Notes under the pieces: generated by a model
Told to the model about the DNA's origin: nothing
Seen by the model: only the letters and a program-made list of their open reading frames with translations
Database searches by the model: none
Origin: an uncultured Collinsella sp.
GTDB taxonomy: Bacteria; Actinomycetota; Coriobacteriia; Coriobacteriales; Coriobacteriaceae
Length of the DNA stretch: 8,549 nt
Assembly: GCA_900547835.1 (NCBI GenBank)
Contig: URIJ01000083.1
Span: 1-8,549 of the forward strand
Reading direction: 5' to 3'
Translations under genes and position numbers: made by a program
Shown: positions 1 to 6,182 of the stretch, piece after piece
Layout of the letters: the number at the start of each line of letters is the position of its first letter
Position numbering within the stretch: the first letter of the stretch is position 1

Positions 1-12
1 CGTAGCGGGTGG

Positions 13-39
13 TTTAAAGCTGGCCGCTGCGCGGCCAGC
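13..39 (-). terminator. Second, backup hairpin downstream of the activase
   Basis: A perfect 9-bp stem, GCTGGCCGC (19-27) with GCGGCCAGC (31-39), encloses a 3-nt loop. Read on the minus strand it is followed by TTTAAACC, a weak T-rich tail. It lies just past the stronger terminator, so it probably acts as a second stop for leftward transcription, or as the terminator of a rightmost gene outside the window if read the other way. Confidence 0.5.
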
Positions 40-55
40 GGACTAAAGTCTTGAA

Positions 56-91
56 GCAAAAACGGGTGGCAGCCACTACGGCTACCACCCG
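56..91 (-). terminator. Rho-independent terminator of the TetR-activase operon
   Basis: On the minus strand, 32 bp after the activase stop codon, CGGGTGG (91-85) pairs with CCACCCG (69-63). An inner AGCC/GGCT stem lies beyond one mismatch, with a 5-nt loop at 75-79. The stem is followed directly by TTTTT (60-56 region), the classical layout of an intrinsic terminator for leftward transcription. Confidence 0.85.
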
Positions 92-122
92 CTTGCCTCA
101 TATCTAGCCCATAGCAGGCCAG

Positions 123-3100
123 TTACTTCTTAATGCCATGTCCCAGGCGCTTGGCGACCGATGCAACGGCTTCCTCGCTGGCCGGCCCGCAGCTCACACA
201 GCCGTCGTGGGCACGCATCTGGCCGGTGACCTCGTCCATCGCGAGCGGCGCCACCTTCTCGAGCTTAAAGCCCTTACCGGCGCGCATGTTCTCCTTGGCC
301 ACGCTGATCATGAGCTTAATACGGTTGAGCTGGTTGACCTCGGACGCGCCGGGGTCGTAGTCCACCGCGACGATGTTGCTCTCGGGATGTTGGCGGCGCA
401 GCTCCTTGATCACGGCCTTGCCCACCACGTGATTGGGCAGGCACGCGAAGGGCTGCGTGCAGATGATGTTGGGCGCACCGTGGTCGATCAGGTCGAGCAT
501 CTCGGCCGTGAGGAGCCACCCTTCGCCCATGTTGTTGCACACCGAAAGCACCGTGCGGGCCTTGTCGGCCATGGTACCGATGCGCTCGGGCGCCTCAAAG
601 CGGCGGGACTTTTCGAGCATCTCCTCCACCGGCGTACGCATCCAGTCCACGAGCTTAATAAGCGCTTGCATGCCCGCGCGCGTAGTGGCAGAGCTTCCCA
701 GCTCGTCCTTCTGCAGCTCGGCGTTGCTCATGGAGTACAGGAAGAAGTCGAGCAGGCCCGGCACCACGGCCTCGCAGCCCTCGCGCTCGATAACGTCGAC
801 CACGTGGTTGTTGGCCGTGGGATGGAACTTGACCAAGATCTCGCCGACCACGCCCACGCGCGGCTTGGTGCCCTCGCCCACGAGCGGCATGGTGTCGAAC
901 GCGCGGATGGCCTCGCGGCACAGCTTGGTGTAGTTATGCCTGTTGAACTTGGGCGCCAGCTTGCGGGCGCGCGCCATGTACTCCTCGTAGAGTGCGTTCG
1001 CCGCACCGGGCGTTGCCTCGTACGGGCGGCAACGATAGAGCATCTGCATCATCACGTCGCCAAAGAGCACCGCGTAGACTGCCTGCTTAAGCAGCGCCGG
1101 CGTAATCTTAAAGCCGGGGTTGTCCTCGCCCAGCGCCACGGCCGAAAGCGAGATCACCGGGATCTCGGGGTGGCCGCTCTCGCGCAGGGCCTTGCGGATA
1201 AGCGCGATGTAGTTGGTGGCACGGCAGCCACCGCCGGTCTGGCTGATGACCACGGCTGTCTTGGACAGGTCGTACCGACCGCTCTCGATGGCCTCCATGA
1301 TCTGACCCGTCACCAGGATCGACGGATAGCAGATGTCGTTGTTCACATAGCGCAGACCGGCCTCGACGGCATCGTGATCAGTCGAGGGCAGCAGCTCCAG
1401 GTTGTAGCCGGCACCACGGAACACCTCTTTGACCAGATCAAAGTGGATCGGCGCCATCTGCGGGCACAGGATGGTATAGCCCTCCTCGCGCATCTGCTCG
1501 GTGAAGGGTACCTTGGGCCACGCGGTCGACGCGCTCTCACGCTGGGCCTCAAACGTGTACTTGCGGCTCGCGAACGCGGGGGCATCCGTGGAGGGCGCCA
1601 CCGGCGCGGCGTCGCCCTGCTCGTAGGCCTCGCCCGCGGCCGTGGCCTCGGCCAAGCGCTCGGCCTCCTGGTCCTTAAGCGCGGCCATGAGCGAGCGGAT
1701 GCGGATGCGCGCAGCACCCAGGTTGGACACCTCGTCGATCTTGAGCACGGTGTAGATCTTGCCACTGGCCTCCAGGATCTCCTGCACCTGGTCGGTGGTC
1801 AGGGCATCGAGGCCGCAGCCGAAGGAGTTGAGCTGGATCAGGTCCAGGTCGTTGCGCATCGTCACAAAACGGGCGACGGCGTACAGGCGGCTGTGGTACA
1901 TCCACTGGTCGACGACGCGAATCGGACGCTCGGGCTTTACCAGATGCGCGAGCGAATCCTCGGTAAAGACCGCAAAGCCAAAGCTCGAGATAAGCTCGGG
2001 CAGGGCATGGTTGATCTCGGGGTCGTTGTGGTAGGGGCGGCCGGCGAGCACAATGCCGTGGCCACCGTGGTCCTCGACCCACTTAAGAGCCTCCTCGCCC
2101 ATGGTCTGGATGTCCTCGTGGAAACGTGCATCGGCCTCAAAGGCAGCGTTGACGGCGGCATCGACCTCGGAGCGCGTGATCTTGGGTCCACGCACGCGAC
2201 CGCGACCGGCCTCAGCATCGGCCACACGGTCGACGGCGAGCACCTGGTACAGACGGCGCTTGAGCTCGGTCTTGTCGTGATAGGGCACAAACGGGTACAG
2301 GAACTCGATGTTCTGCTCGCGGATCTCGTCGATGTTGAGTGCCAACGCCGTGGGGTAGCTCATGACGATGGGGCAGTTATAGCAGTTGCCGGCGGTCGGA
2401 TCCTCCTTGCGCTCCCAGCGCACGCACGGCATCCAGATGAAGTCGACATCGTGGTCGATAAGGTTCATCACGTGGCCGTGGCTCATCTTGGCCGGATAGC
2501 ACACGCTCTCGGACGGCATGGACTCGATGCCCGCCTGGTAGGTCTTTTTGCTCGACTGGTCGGACAGCTGCACGCTAAAGCCCAGGCGCGTAAAGAACGC
2601 ATGCCAGAAGGGGTAGTTCTCGTACATGTTGAGCGCGCGCGGGATGCCGACGGTACCACGCGGGGCCTCGTCGGGACTCAGTACCTCGCGGTCAAAGAGC
2701 AGCTCGTTTTTCTTTTTGAAGAGGTTGGGGGCCTCGGTCTTTTGCTTTTTGTGGCCGGCGCCCTTCTCGCAGCGGTTGCCGGTAATGAAGCGCCTACCGC
2801 CGCCAAAGTCGTTGACGGTGAGCTGGCAGTTGTTGGAGCAACGGCCGCAGCGGACATGCTTTTGCGTCACGGTGAGGTGCGCGATGTCCTCGGCAGAAAG
2901 AATGGTCGAGGTGCCGTCGGCGCCGGCGCGATCGCGGGCGAGCAAGGCCGCACCGTAGGCGCCCATGCAGCCGGCGATGTCGGGACGCACGGCATGAACG
3001 CCGGTGAGCTGCTCAAACGCGCGCAGCGTGGCGTCGGACATAAAGGTGCCGCCCTGGACGATCACTTGGCTGCCAATCTCCTTGGGGTCGCGCAGCTTAA

Positions 3101-4904
3101 TGACCTTGAACAGGGCGTTCTTGATGACGGAATAGGACAGGCCGGCCGCAATGTCGCCCACCGTGGCGCCTTCCTTTTGCGCCTGCTTGACGCGCGAGTT
3201 CATAAAGACCGTACAGCGGCTGCCCAGGTCGACCGGGGCCTTGGCATGGATGGCGGCGTTGGCGAACGCGCGCACGTCCATGTTCATAGACACGGCGAAG
3301 CTCTCGATAAAGCTGCCGCAGCCCGATGAGCAGGCCTCGTTGAGCATGATGTGCTCAATCACGCCGTCCTTAACGCGCAGACACTTCATGTCCTGGCCGC
3401 CGATGTCCAGGATGAACTCGACGCCGGGCAGGAATGCCTTGGCGCCACGCAGGTGCGCAACGGTCTCGATCTCGCCGGAGTCGGCCTTGAGGGCCTCGAT
3501 GAGCAGCGCCTCGCCGTAGCCCGTGGTGGTCACGTGGCCGATAGTGCAGCCGGCGGGGATGTGGTTGTAGAAATCGGCCATGATGACCTTGGCCGTGCCC
3601 AGGATGTCACCGTTGTTGTTGCCATACCAGGTGTGCAGCAGCTGGCCGTCCTCGCCCACAAGTGCGGCCTTCATGGTGGTGGAGCCGGCGTCGATGCCGA
3701 TGAACACGCGGCCGGTGTAGCCGTCGAGCTTGCCCTTGGGGACGACTTCCTTGTCGTGGCGGTTCTTGAACTCAGCAAAGTCCTCGTCGGTGGCAAAGAG
3801 CGGATCCAGACGCTCGACCTCGGCACCCTGCGTGTCACCCAGGCTGTCGATAGCCTCGATGAGCTGCGGGAACGTGCTGAGCTTGTTGGACTCGTGCGCC
3901 ATGGCGGCGCCGCTCGCCACAAACAGGTGAGCGTTTTGGGGCACGATACGGTGCTCCTCGTCCAGGTTGAGCGTGAGGTAGAAGCGGTGGCGCAGCTCGG
4001 AGAGGTACTGCAGCGGGCCGCCCAGGAAGGCAACGTTGCCGCGGATGGGACGGCCGCACGCCAGGCCCGAGATGGTCTGGGTCACGACGGCCTGGAAGAT
4101 GGAGGCAGCCACGTCCTCGGGGCGGGCGCCTTCGTTGAGCAGCGGCTGGACGTCGGTCTTGGCAAAGACGCCGCAGCGGCTGGCAATGGGATAGATGGTG
4201 GTGGCGTTGGCCGCGAGTTCGTTAAGGCCGCTGGCGTCGGTGTGCAGCAGAGTGGCCATCTGGTCGATGAAGGCGCCCGTGCCGCCGGCGCAGGTGCCGT
4301 TCATGCGCTGCTCGATGCCGTTGTCGAAGTAGATGATCTTGGCGTCCTCGCCGCCCAGCTCGATGGCGACGTCGGTGGCCGGGATGAGAGTCTCGACGGC
4401 GCGCTTGCTGGCAATGACCTCCTGGACAAACTCCAGGTCGAGCCACTGGGACAGCAGCAGGCCGCCCGAGCCGGTAATGGCGCAGGTCATCTGGGCCGTC
4501 GGCAGCACGGTCGCAGCGCCCTCGAACAAGTCGCGGGCGCAAGCGCGGACGTCGGTGTGGTGACGCTGGTACTTGGCGTAGACGATCTGGTTATCGTCGT
4601 TGAGCACGGCGAGCTTGACGGTGGTGGAGCCCACGTCAATGCCCAGGTGCAGGTTGCCGCGGGCGGCCTCGGGGTTGAAGATCGCGCCTTCGGGGGCGTG
4701 GGCGGCGGCTACGGGCTCAGCGGCGGCTACGGGCTCGCTAGCGACGGACGTCTCCCCTGCCGCGTTCTTGGCCTCGGCAACCGCCTCGGCAACTTTCTCG
4801 GCAGCCGCGGTCGCGGCCTTCTGCGCGGCGTCCACCACGGCGGGCGCGGCCTCGCGTGCGGCAGCGACCACACGGTCCTTAATGCCCTCGACGAGTTTGC
4901 TCAT
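123..4904 (-). CDS. Fused 2-hydroxyacyl-CoA dehydratase activase / dehydratase-like iron-sulfur protein (1593 aa)
   Basis: Single chain joining COG1924-, DUF2229- and COG3581-like parts. Residues 1-83 are an Ala-rich, low-complexity extension. The first BadF/BadG/HgdC-type ATPase domain (about 85-340) shows GIDVGSTTVK, ELGGEDAK, CAGGTGAF (C205) and SRCGVF (C244). The second (about 400-660) shows GIDAGSTTMK, DIGGQDMK, C525 and SRCTVF (C564). A cysteine cluster follows (C686, C689, C693, C712), then a DUF2229-like region (about 752-1060; C802, C827, C841, C844, C1030) and a dehydratase-like C-terminus (about 1130-1593; C1147, C1192, C1227, C1456, C1482, C1488, C1569, C1572). In this family the ATPase part uses ATP to push low-potential electrons into an Fe-S partner that dehydrates or reduces its substrate; it is cytoplasmic and oxygen-sensitive. 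The true substrate is unknown: 2-hydroxyacyl-CoA or a double-cubane-cluster type reductase are both possible. The ATG at 4904 follows GAGGAG at good spacing, 11 bp after the TetR gene. The family call is secure; the substrate is not. Confidence 0.93.
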   Translation of the reverse strand: MSKLVEGIKDRVVAAAREAAPAVVDAAQKAATAAAEKVAEAVAEAKNAAGETSVASEPVAAAEPVAAAHAPEGAIFNPEAARGNLHLGIDVGSTTVKLAVLNDDNQIVYAKYQRHHTDVRACARDLFEGAATVLPTAQMTCAITGSGGLLLSQWLDLEFVQEVIASKRAVETLIPATDVAIELGGEDAKIIYFDNGIEQRMNGTCAGGTGAFIDQMATLLHTDASGLNELAANATTIYPIASRCGVFAKTDVQPLLNEGARPEDVAASIFQAVVTQTISGLACGRPIRGNVAFLGGPLQYLSELRHRFYLTLNLDEEHRIVPQNAHLFVASGAAMAHESNKLSTFPQLIEAIDSLGDTQGAEVERLDPLFATDEDFAEFKNRHDKEVVPKGKLDGYTGRVFIGIDAGSTTMKAALVGEDGQLLHTWYGNNNGDILGTAKVIMADFYNHIPAGCTIGHVTTTGYGEALLIEALKADSGEIETVAHLRGAKAFLPGVEFILDIGGQDMKCLRVKDGVIEHIMLNEACSSGCGSFIESFAVSMNMDVRAFANAAIHAKAPVDLGSRCTVFMNSRVKQAQKEGATVGDIAAGLSYSVIKNALFKVIKLRDPKEIGSQVIVQGGTFMSDATLRAFEQLTGVHAVRPDIAGCMGAYGAALLARDRAGADGTSTILSAEDIAHLTVTQKHVRCGRCSNNCQLTVNDFGGGRRFITGNRCEKGAGHKKQKTEAPNLFKKKNELLFDREVLSPDEAPRGTVGIPRALNMYENYPFWHAFFTRLGFSVQLSDQSSKKTYQAGIESMPSESVCYPAKMSHGHVMNLIDHDVDFIWMPCVRWERKEDPTAGNCYNCPIVMSYPTALALNIDEIREQNIEFLYPFVPYHDKTELKRRLYQVLAVDRVADAEAGRGRVRGPKITRSEVDAAVNAAFEADARFHEDIQTMGEEALKWVEDHGGHGIVLAGRPYHNDPEINHALPELISSFGFAVFTEDSLAHLVKPERPIRVVDQWMYHSRLYAVARFVTMRNDLDLIQLNSFGCGLDALTTDQVQEILEASGKIYTVLKIDEVSNLGAARIRIRSLMAALKDQEAERLAEATAAGEAYEQGDAAPVAPSTDAPAFASRKYTFEAQRESASTAWPKVPFTEQMREEGYTILCPQMAPIHFDLVKEVFRGAGYNLELLPSTDHDAVEAGLRYVNNDICYPSILVTGQIMEAIESGRYDLSKTAVVISQTGGGCRATNYIALIRKALRESGHPEIPVISLSAVALGEDNPGFKITPALLKQAVYAVLFGDVMMQMLYRCRPYEATPGAANALYEEYMARARKLAPKFNRHNYTKLCREAIRAFDTMPLVGEGTKPRVGVVGEILVKFHPTANNHVVDVIEREGCEAVVPGLLDFFLYSMSNAELQKDELGSSATTRAGMQALIKLVDWMRTPVEEMLEKSRRFEAPERIGTMADKARTVLSVCNNMGEGWLLTAEMLDLIDHGAPNIICTQPFACLPNHVVGKAVIKELRRQHPESNIVAVDYDPGASEVNQLNRIKLMISVAKENMRAGKGFKLEKVAPLAMDEVTGQMRAHDGCVSCGPASEEAVASVAKRLGHGIKK
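4702..4737. repeat. In-frame 18-bp tandem duplication in the Ala-rich N-terminus
   Basis: Two back-to-back copies with period 18 bp (core CGGCGGCTACGGGCTC at 4703-4718 and 4721-4736). They encode EPVAAA twice (residues 57-68 of the activase). The period is a multiple of three, so copy-number changes would keep the frame; the linker length may therefore vary between strains (inference). Confidence 0.8.
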
Positions 4905-4915
4905 TGTCTCTCCTC

Positions 4916-5626
4916 TTAGTTGTTGGACTCGACGGTTGCGGCGGTGTCGGCCGCGTCCTCGAGCTGCAAGTTCAATAGCTTCATGCCGTATTCCGGCACG
5001 TTGATATCGATGGGTTGGCCATACAGGTCGCCGGGGCGCACAAAGGCGAGCACCGTCATAATGCGCGCCATGGCCTCGGGCGATTCGGTGAGCCCACGCT
5101 CAAACCAGCGCTGAATCATGCCGACCTCGGCACTCACGACGTAGGTGACGTAGTAGTCAAAGAACGTGCCCAGCGCCAGGCCCAAAATGCCCGTCTGCGC
5201 ACGCGGCACCACAGCCTCACGCGCGGTGTCGATGATCCGCTTAATGAAGGCCTGGTCGCCGCCCGGACCCAGCAGCGCACCGATTAAGTCGCGGTTGGCC
5301 GCAAGATAACGCAGCAGCTCAACCGAACCGGGCGCCGGCTCGAGCTCATCGATGTTGTGATAGAGATCGGGCAGCTGAGCTGCGGTGATGAGCTCAATGC
5401 GCTCACGGATCTCGGCCAGCAAGCCGTCCTCGATTTGATTGATAAAGTCGGGGATATCGCGGTAATGCGAATAGAACGTGCGACGCGTAAGGCCAGCGCG
5501 CTCGGTGAGCGACGCGACATTAATGCGTGAAAGGTCGCCACTTTCGGCAAGCTCGCTAGCAAGTGCCTGGCGAAGGGCACGCTGCGAGCGAAGGGACCGG
5601 CGATCGCATTTCTCGAGCTGGGACAA
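4916..5626 (-). CDS. TetR/AcrR-family transcriptional regulator
   Basis: A 236-residue DNA-binding protein. The N-terminal helix-turn-helix spans about residues 13-60. Its recognition-helix region is GLTRRTFYSHYRD, a strong TetR-family signature. The rest (about 65-220) is an alpha-helical ligand/dimer domain; the stretch around residues 104-140 (LLRYLAANRDLIGALLG, then FIKR) resembles the TetR C-terminal type common in Firmicutes and Actinobacteria. The start is TTG at 5626, chosen because AAGGAGG lies just upstream (4-nt gap) and no ATG exists before the HTH. The stop codon lies immediately before the Shine-Dalgarno of the 1593-aa activase, and the gap is 11 bp, so the two genes should be co-transcribed. 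It likely controls its own operon (inference); the inducer is unknown. Confidence 0.93.
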   Translation of the reverse strand: MSQLEKCDRRSLRSQRALRQALASELAESGDLSRINVASLTERAGLTRRTFYSHYRDIPDFINQIEDGLLAEIRERIELITAAQLPDLYHNIDELEPAPGSVELLRYLAANRDLIGALLGPGGDQAFIKRIIDTAREAVVPRAQTGILGLALGTFFDYYVTYVVSAEVGMIQRWFERGLTESPEAMARIMTVLAFVRPGDLYGQPIDINVPEYGMKLLNLQLEDAADTAATVESNN

Positions 5627-5648
5627 GCGTCCTCCTTGTTACTCAGCC

Positions 5649-5700
5649 TGTGCGCTATTGCACAGTGCGAGTATTATTGCACACCGTGTGTATCAACACG
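5649..5700. promoter_or_regulatory. Putative operator/promoter region of the TetR-activase operon
   Basis: This AT-richer stretch upstream of the TetR gene holds overlapping dyads: TGTGC-6-GCACA (5649-5664), GTGC-10-GCAC (5665-5682) and CGTGT-6-ACACG (5685-5700). On the minus strand, TTGATA (5696-5691) is a possible -35 and TAATAC (5676-5671) a possible -10, but their spacing (14 bp) is short, so the exact promoter is uncertain. The dyads are plausible autoregulatory sites for the TetR protein. Confidence 0.45.
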
Positions 5701-5715
5701 TAAAGGCAATATTTG

Positions 5716-5749
5716 GAATGTGACAAAGGGCAGTCCCTTTGTCACATTC
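5716..5749. repeat. Perfect GTGACAAAGGG palindrome, copy 1 (REP-like)
   Basis: A perfect 15-bp inverted repeat: GAATGTGACAAAGGG (5716-5730), loop CAGT, then its complement (5735-5749). The same core recurs at 6154-6182 with the loop in the opposite orientation. There is no T-run on either side, so it does not look like a standard terminator. It is best described as a REP/MITE-like interspersed palindrome; that class is an inference from the two copies in intergenic DNA. Confidence 0.8.
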
Positions 5750-5803
5750 AGCGACCGCCTAGGTTGTGCCAGTTGTGCCTGGCTTTTGGAGCGGCATTGC
5801 CGA

Positions 5804-5832
5804 TTGTTCAAAATGTCATTCGTGGGTAGAAT
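5804..5832 (+). promoter_or_regulatory. Promoter of the candidate antisense RNA
   Basis: TTGTTC (5804-5809) and TAGAAT (5827-5832) are separated by 17 bp, matching a housekeeping sigma factor layout. The predicted start is near 5839-5840, exactly where a hairpin-forming sequence begins. It points rightwards, against every gene in the window. Confidence 0.55.
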
Positions 5833-5839
5833 AGTGTCG

Positions 5840-5925
5840 ACGGCAGCCCAAGTTCTGGAAAGCTGGGCAGCGCCGTTGCTTGGATTAAGGGGTCAACGCC
5901 TTAGCGGCGGCGACCCCTTCTGTTG
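5840..5925 (+). ncRNA. Candidate antisense small RNA (type I antitoxin-like)
   Basis: The predicted transcript of about 85 nt starts with a hairpin: ACGGC (5840-5844) pairs with GCCGT (5872-5876), enclosing GCCCA/TGGGC (5846-5850 with 5864-5868). It ends with an 8-bp stem, AAGGGGTC (5887-5894) with GACCCCTT (5912-5919), plus an inner CGCC/GGCG stem, followed by the moderately T-rich CTGTTGCGCTT. It overlaps the last codons and 3' end of the convergent small gene at 5901-6026, so it would be fully complementary to that mRNA. This is the arrangement of type I antitoxin RNAs that pair with the toxin mRNA 3' region. Only sequence and fold support it; no expression evidence is available. Confidence 0.5.
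5887..5919. terminator. Hairpin at the 3' end of the small gene, possibly bidirectional
   Basis: An 8-bp perfect stem (5887-5894 with 5912-5919), a 2x2 internal mismatch, a 4-bp inner stem (5897-5900 with 5906-5909) and a 5-nt loop. The loop contains the stop codon of the small gene (5903-5901). Downstream on the plus strand is a weak T-rich tail; on the minus strand there is only TTAATCC. It therefore fits a terminator for the plus-strand RNA better than for the mRNA. Confidence 0.5.
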
Positions 5926-6026
5926 CGCTTCGAACGCTGCTTGAGTGCCTCGGAAAGGCCGACAAGCGCCGTGAAGAACGAGACCAAAGCGGTCAGAAGT
6001 CTCACGAAATCAATCAAATCGGTCAT
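5901..6026 (-). CDS. Small hydrophobic peptide with basic tail (41 aa), candidate type I toxin
   Basis: The peptide begins MTDLIDFVR. It continues with 16 uncharged, mostly hydrophobic residues (LLTALVSFFTALVGLS, 10-25), enough for a short membrane helix. It ends in a tail where 9 of the last 13 residues are Lys or Arg (KQRSKRNRRGRRR). The ATG at 6026 is chosen because GGGAGGTGAT, a near-perfect Shine-Dalgarno, ends 8 nt before it; an in-frame ATG at 6032 would leave only 2 nt. A good promoter lies upstream and a convergent structured RNA overlaps the 3' end. Short membrane helix plus basic tail is the layout of Fst/TxpA/holin-like type I toxins, but I see no direct sequence match to a named family. 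Alternatives are a cationic antimicrobial peptide or a small membrane-protein regulator. Coding is well supported by the RBS; function is inferred. Confidence 0.65.
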   Translation of the reverse strand: MTDLIDFVRLLTALVSFFTALVGLSEALKQRSKRNRRGRRR

Positions 6027-6034
6027 GGGCATCA

Positions 6035-6052
6035 CCTCCCATCGGATGGAGG
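6035..6052 (-). promoter_or_regulatory. Hairpin sequestering the small gene's Shine-Dalgarno
   Basis: In the minus-strand mRNA, CCTCC (6052-6048) pairs with GGAGG (6039-6035), the ribosome-binding core. Two inner AU pairs (6047/6041, 6046/6042), a 3-nt loop and one bulged G (6040) complete the stem. The whole SD core is paired, so translation should be weak unless the hairpin opens. This is a common brake in type I toxin mRNAs. Confidence 0.55.
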
Positions 6053-6090
6053 GCGCTGCCCGGCACATGGAACTGCCGCCAACAGTATCA

Positions 6091-6120
6091 ATTCTATCAA
6101 AGCGCAGTTAGATATGCGAA
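6091..6120 (-). promoter_or_regulatory. Promoter of the small peptide gene
   Basis: On the minus strand, TAGAAT (6096-6091) is preceded by TGA, giving an extended -10 (TGnTAGAAT). TTCGCA (6120-6115) sits 18 bp upstream and matches four of six -35 consensus positions. The predicted start near 6084 leaves a leader of about 58 nt that contains the SD-sequestering hairpin. Confidence 0.55.
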
Positions 6121-6153
6121 TGTTTGTTCGTATTTCAAGAGACCAGCGTCACC

Positions 6154-6182
6154 TGTGACAAAGGGGCTGTCCCTTTGTCACA
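6154..6182. repeat. GTGACAAAGGG palindrome, copy 2 (REP-like)
   Basis: TGTGACAAAGGG (6154-6165) and its complement (6171-6182) form a perfect 12-bp stem around GCTGT. It begins 1 bp after the stop codon of the HAD gene (read leftwards). The loop carries CTG on the plus strand, whereas copy 1 at 5716-5749 carries CTG on the minus strand, so the two copies are inverted relative to each other. It may protect or end the HAD mRNA 3' end, though no T-run follows. Confidence 0.78.

Noticed and set aside
138..3329. Long plus-strand open frame (1063 codons) opposite the activase, and a similar one at 3351-4919
   Set aside because: It is antisense to a gene with clear family motifs along its whole length. 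The product is rich in His, Gly, Val and Ala without any recognisable domain, which is the expected shadow of high-GC codon bias on the other strand.
5636..5944. Plus-strand open frame of 102 codons between the TetR and HAD genes
   Set aside because: It runs through the palindrome and the structured RNA region, has no convincing ribosome-binding site and gives no coherent protein features.
6030..6032. Upstream in-frame ATG as the start of the small peptide (43 aa)
   Set aside because: It leaves only 2 nt between GGAGG and the start codon; the ATG at 6026 has an ideal 8-nt gap.
5716..6182. CRISPR-like repeats
   Set aside because: There are only two copies, in opposite orientation and about 430 bp apart, with no regular spacers and no cas genes.
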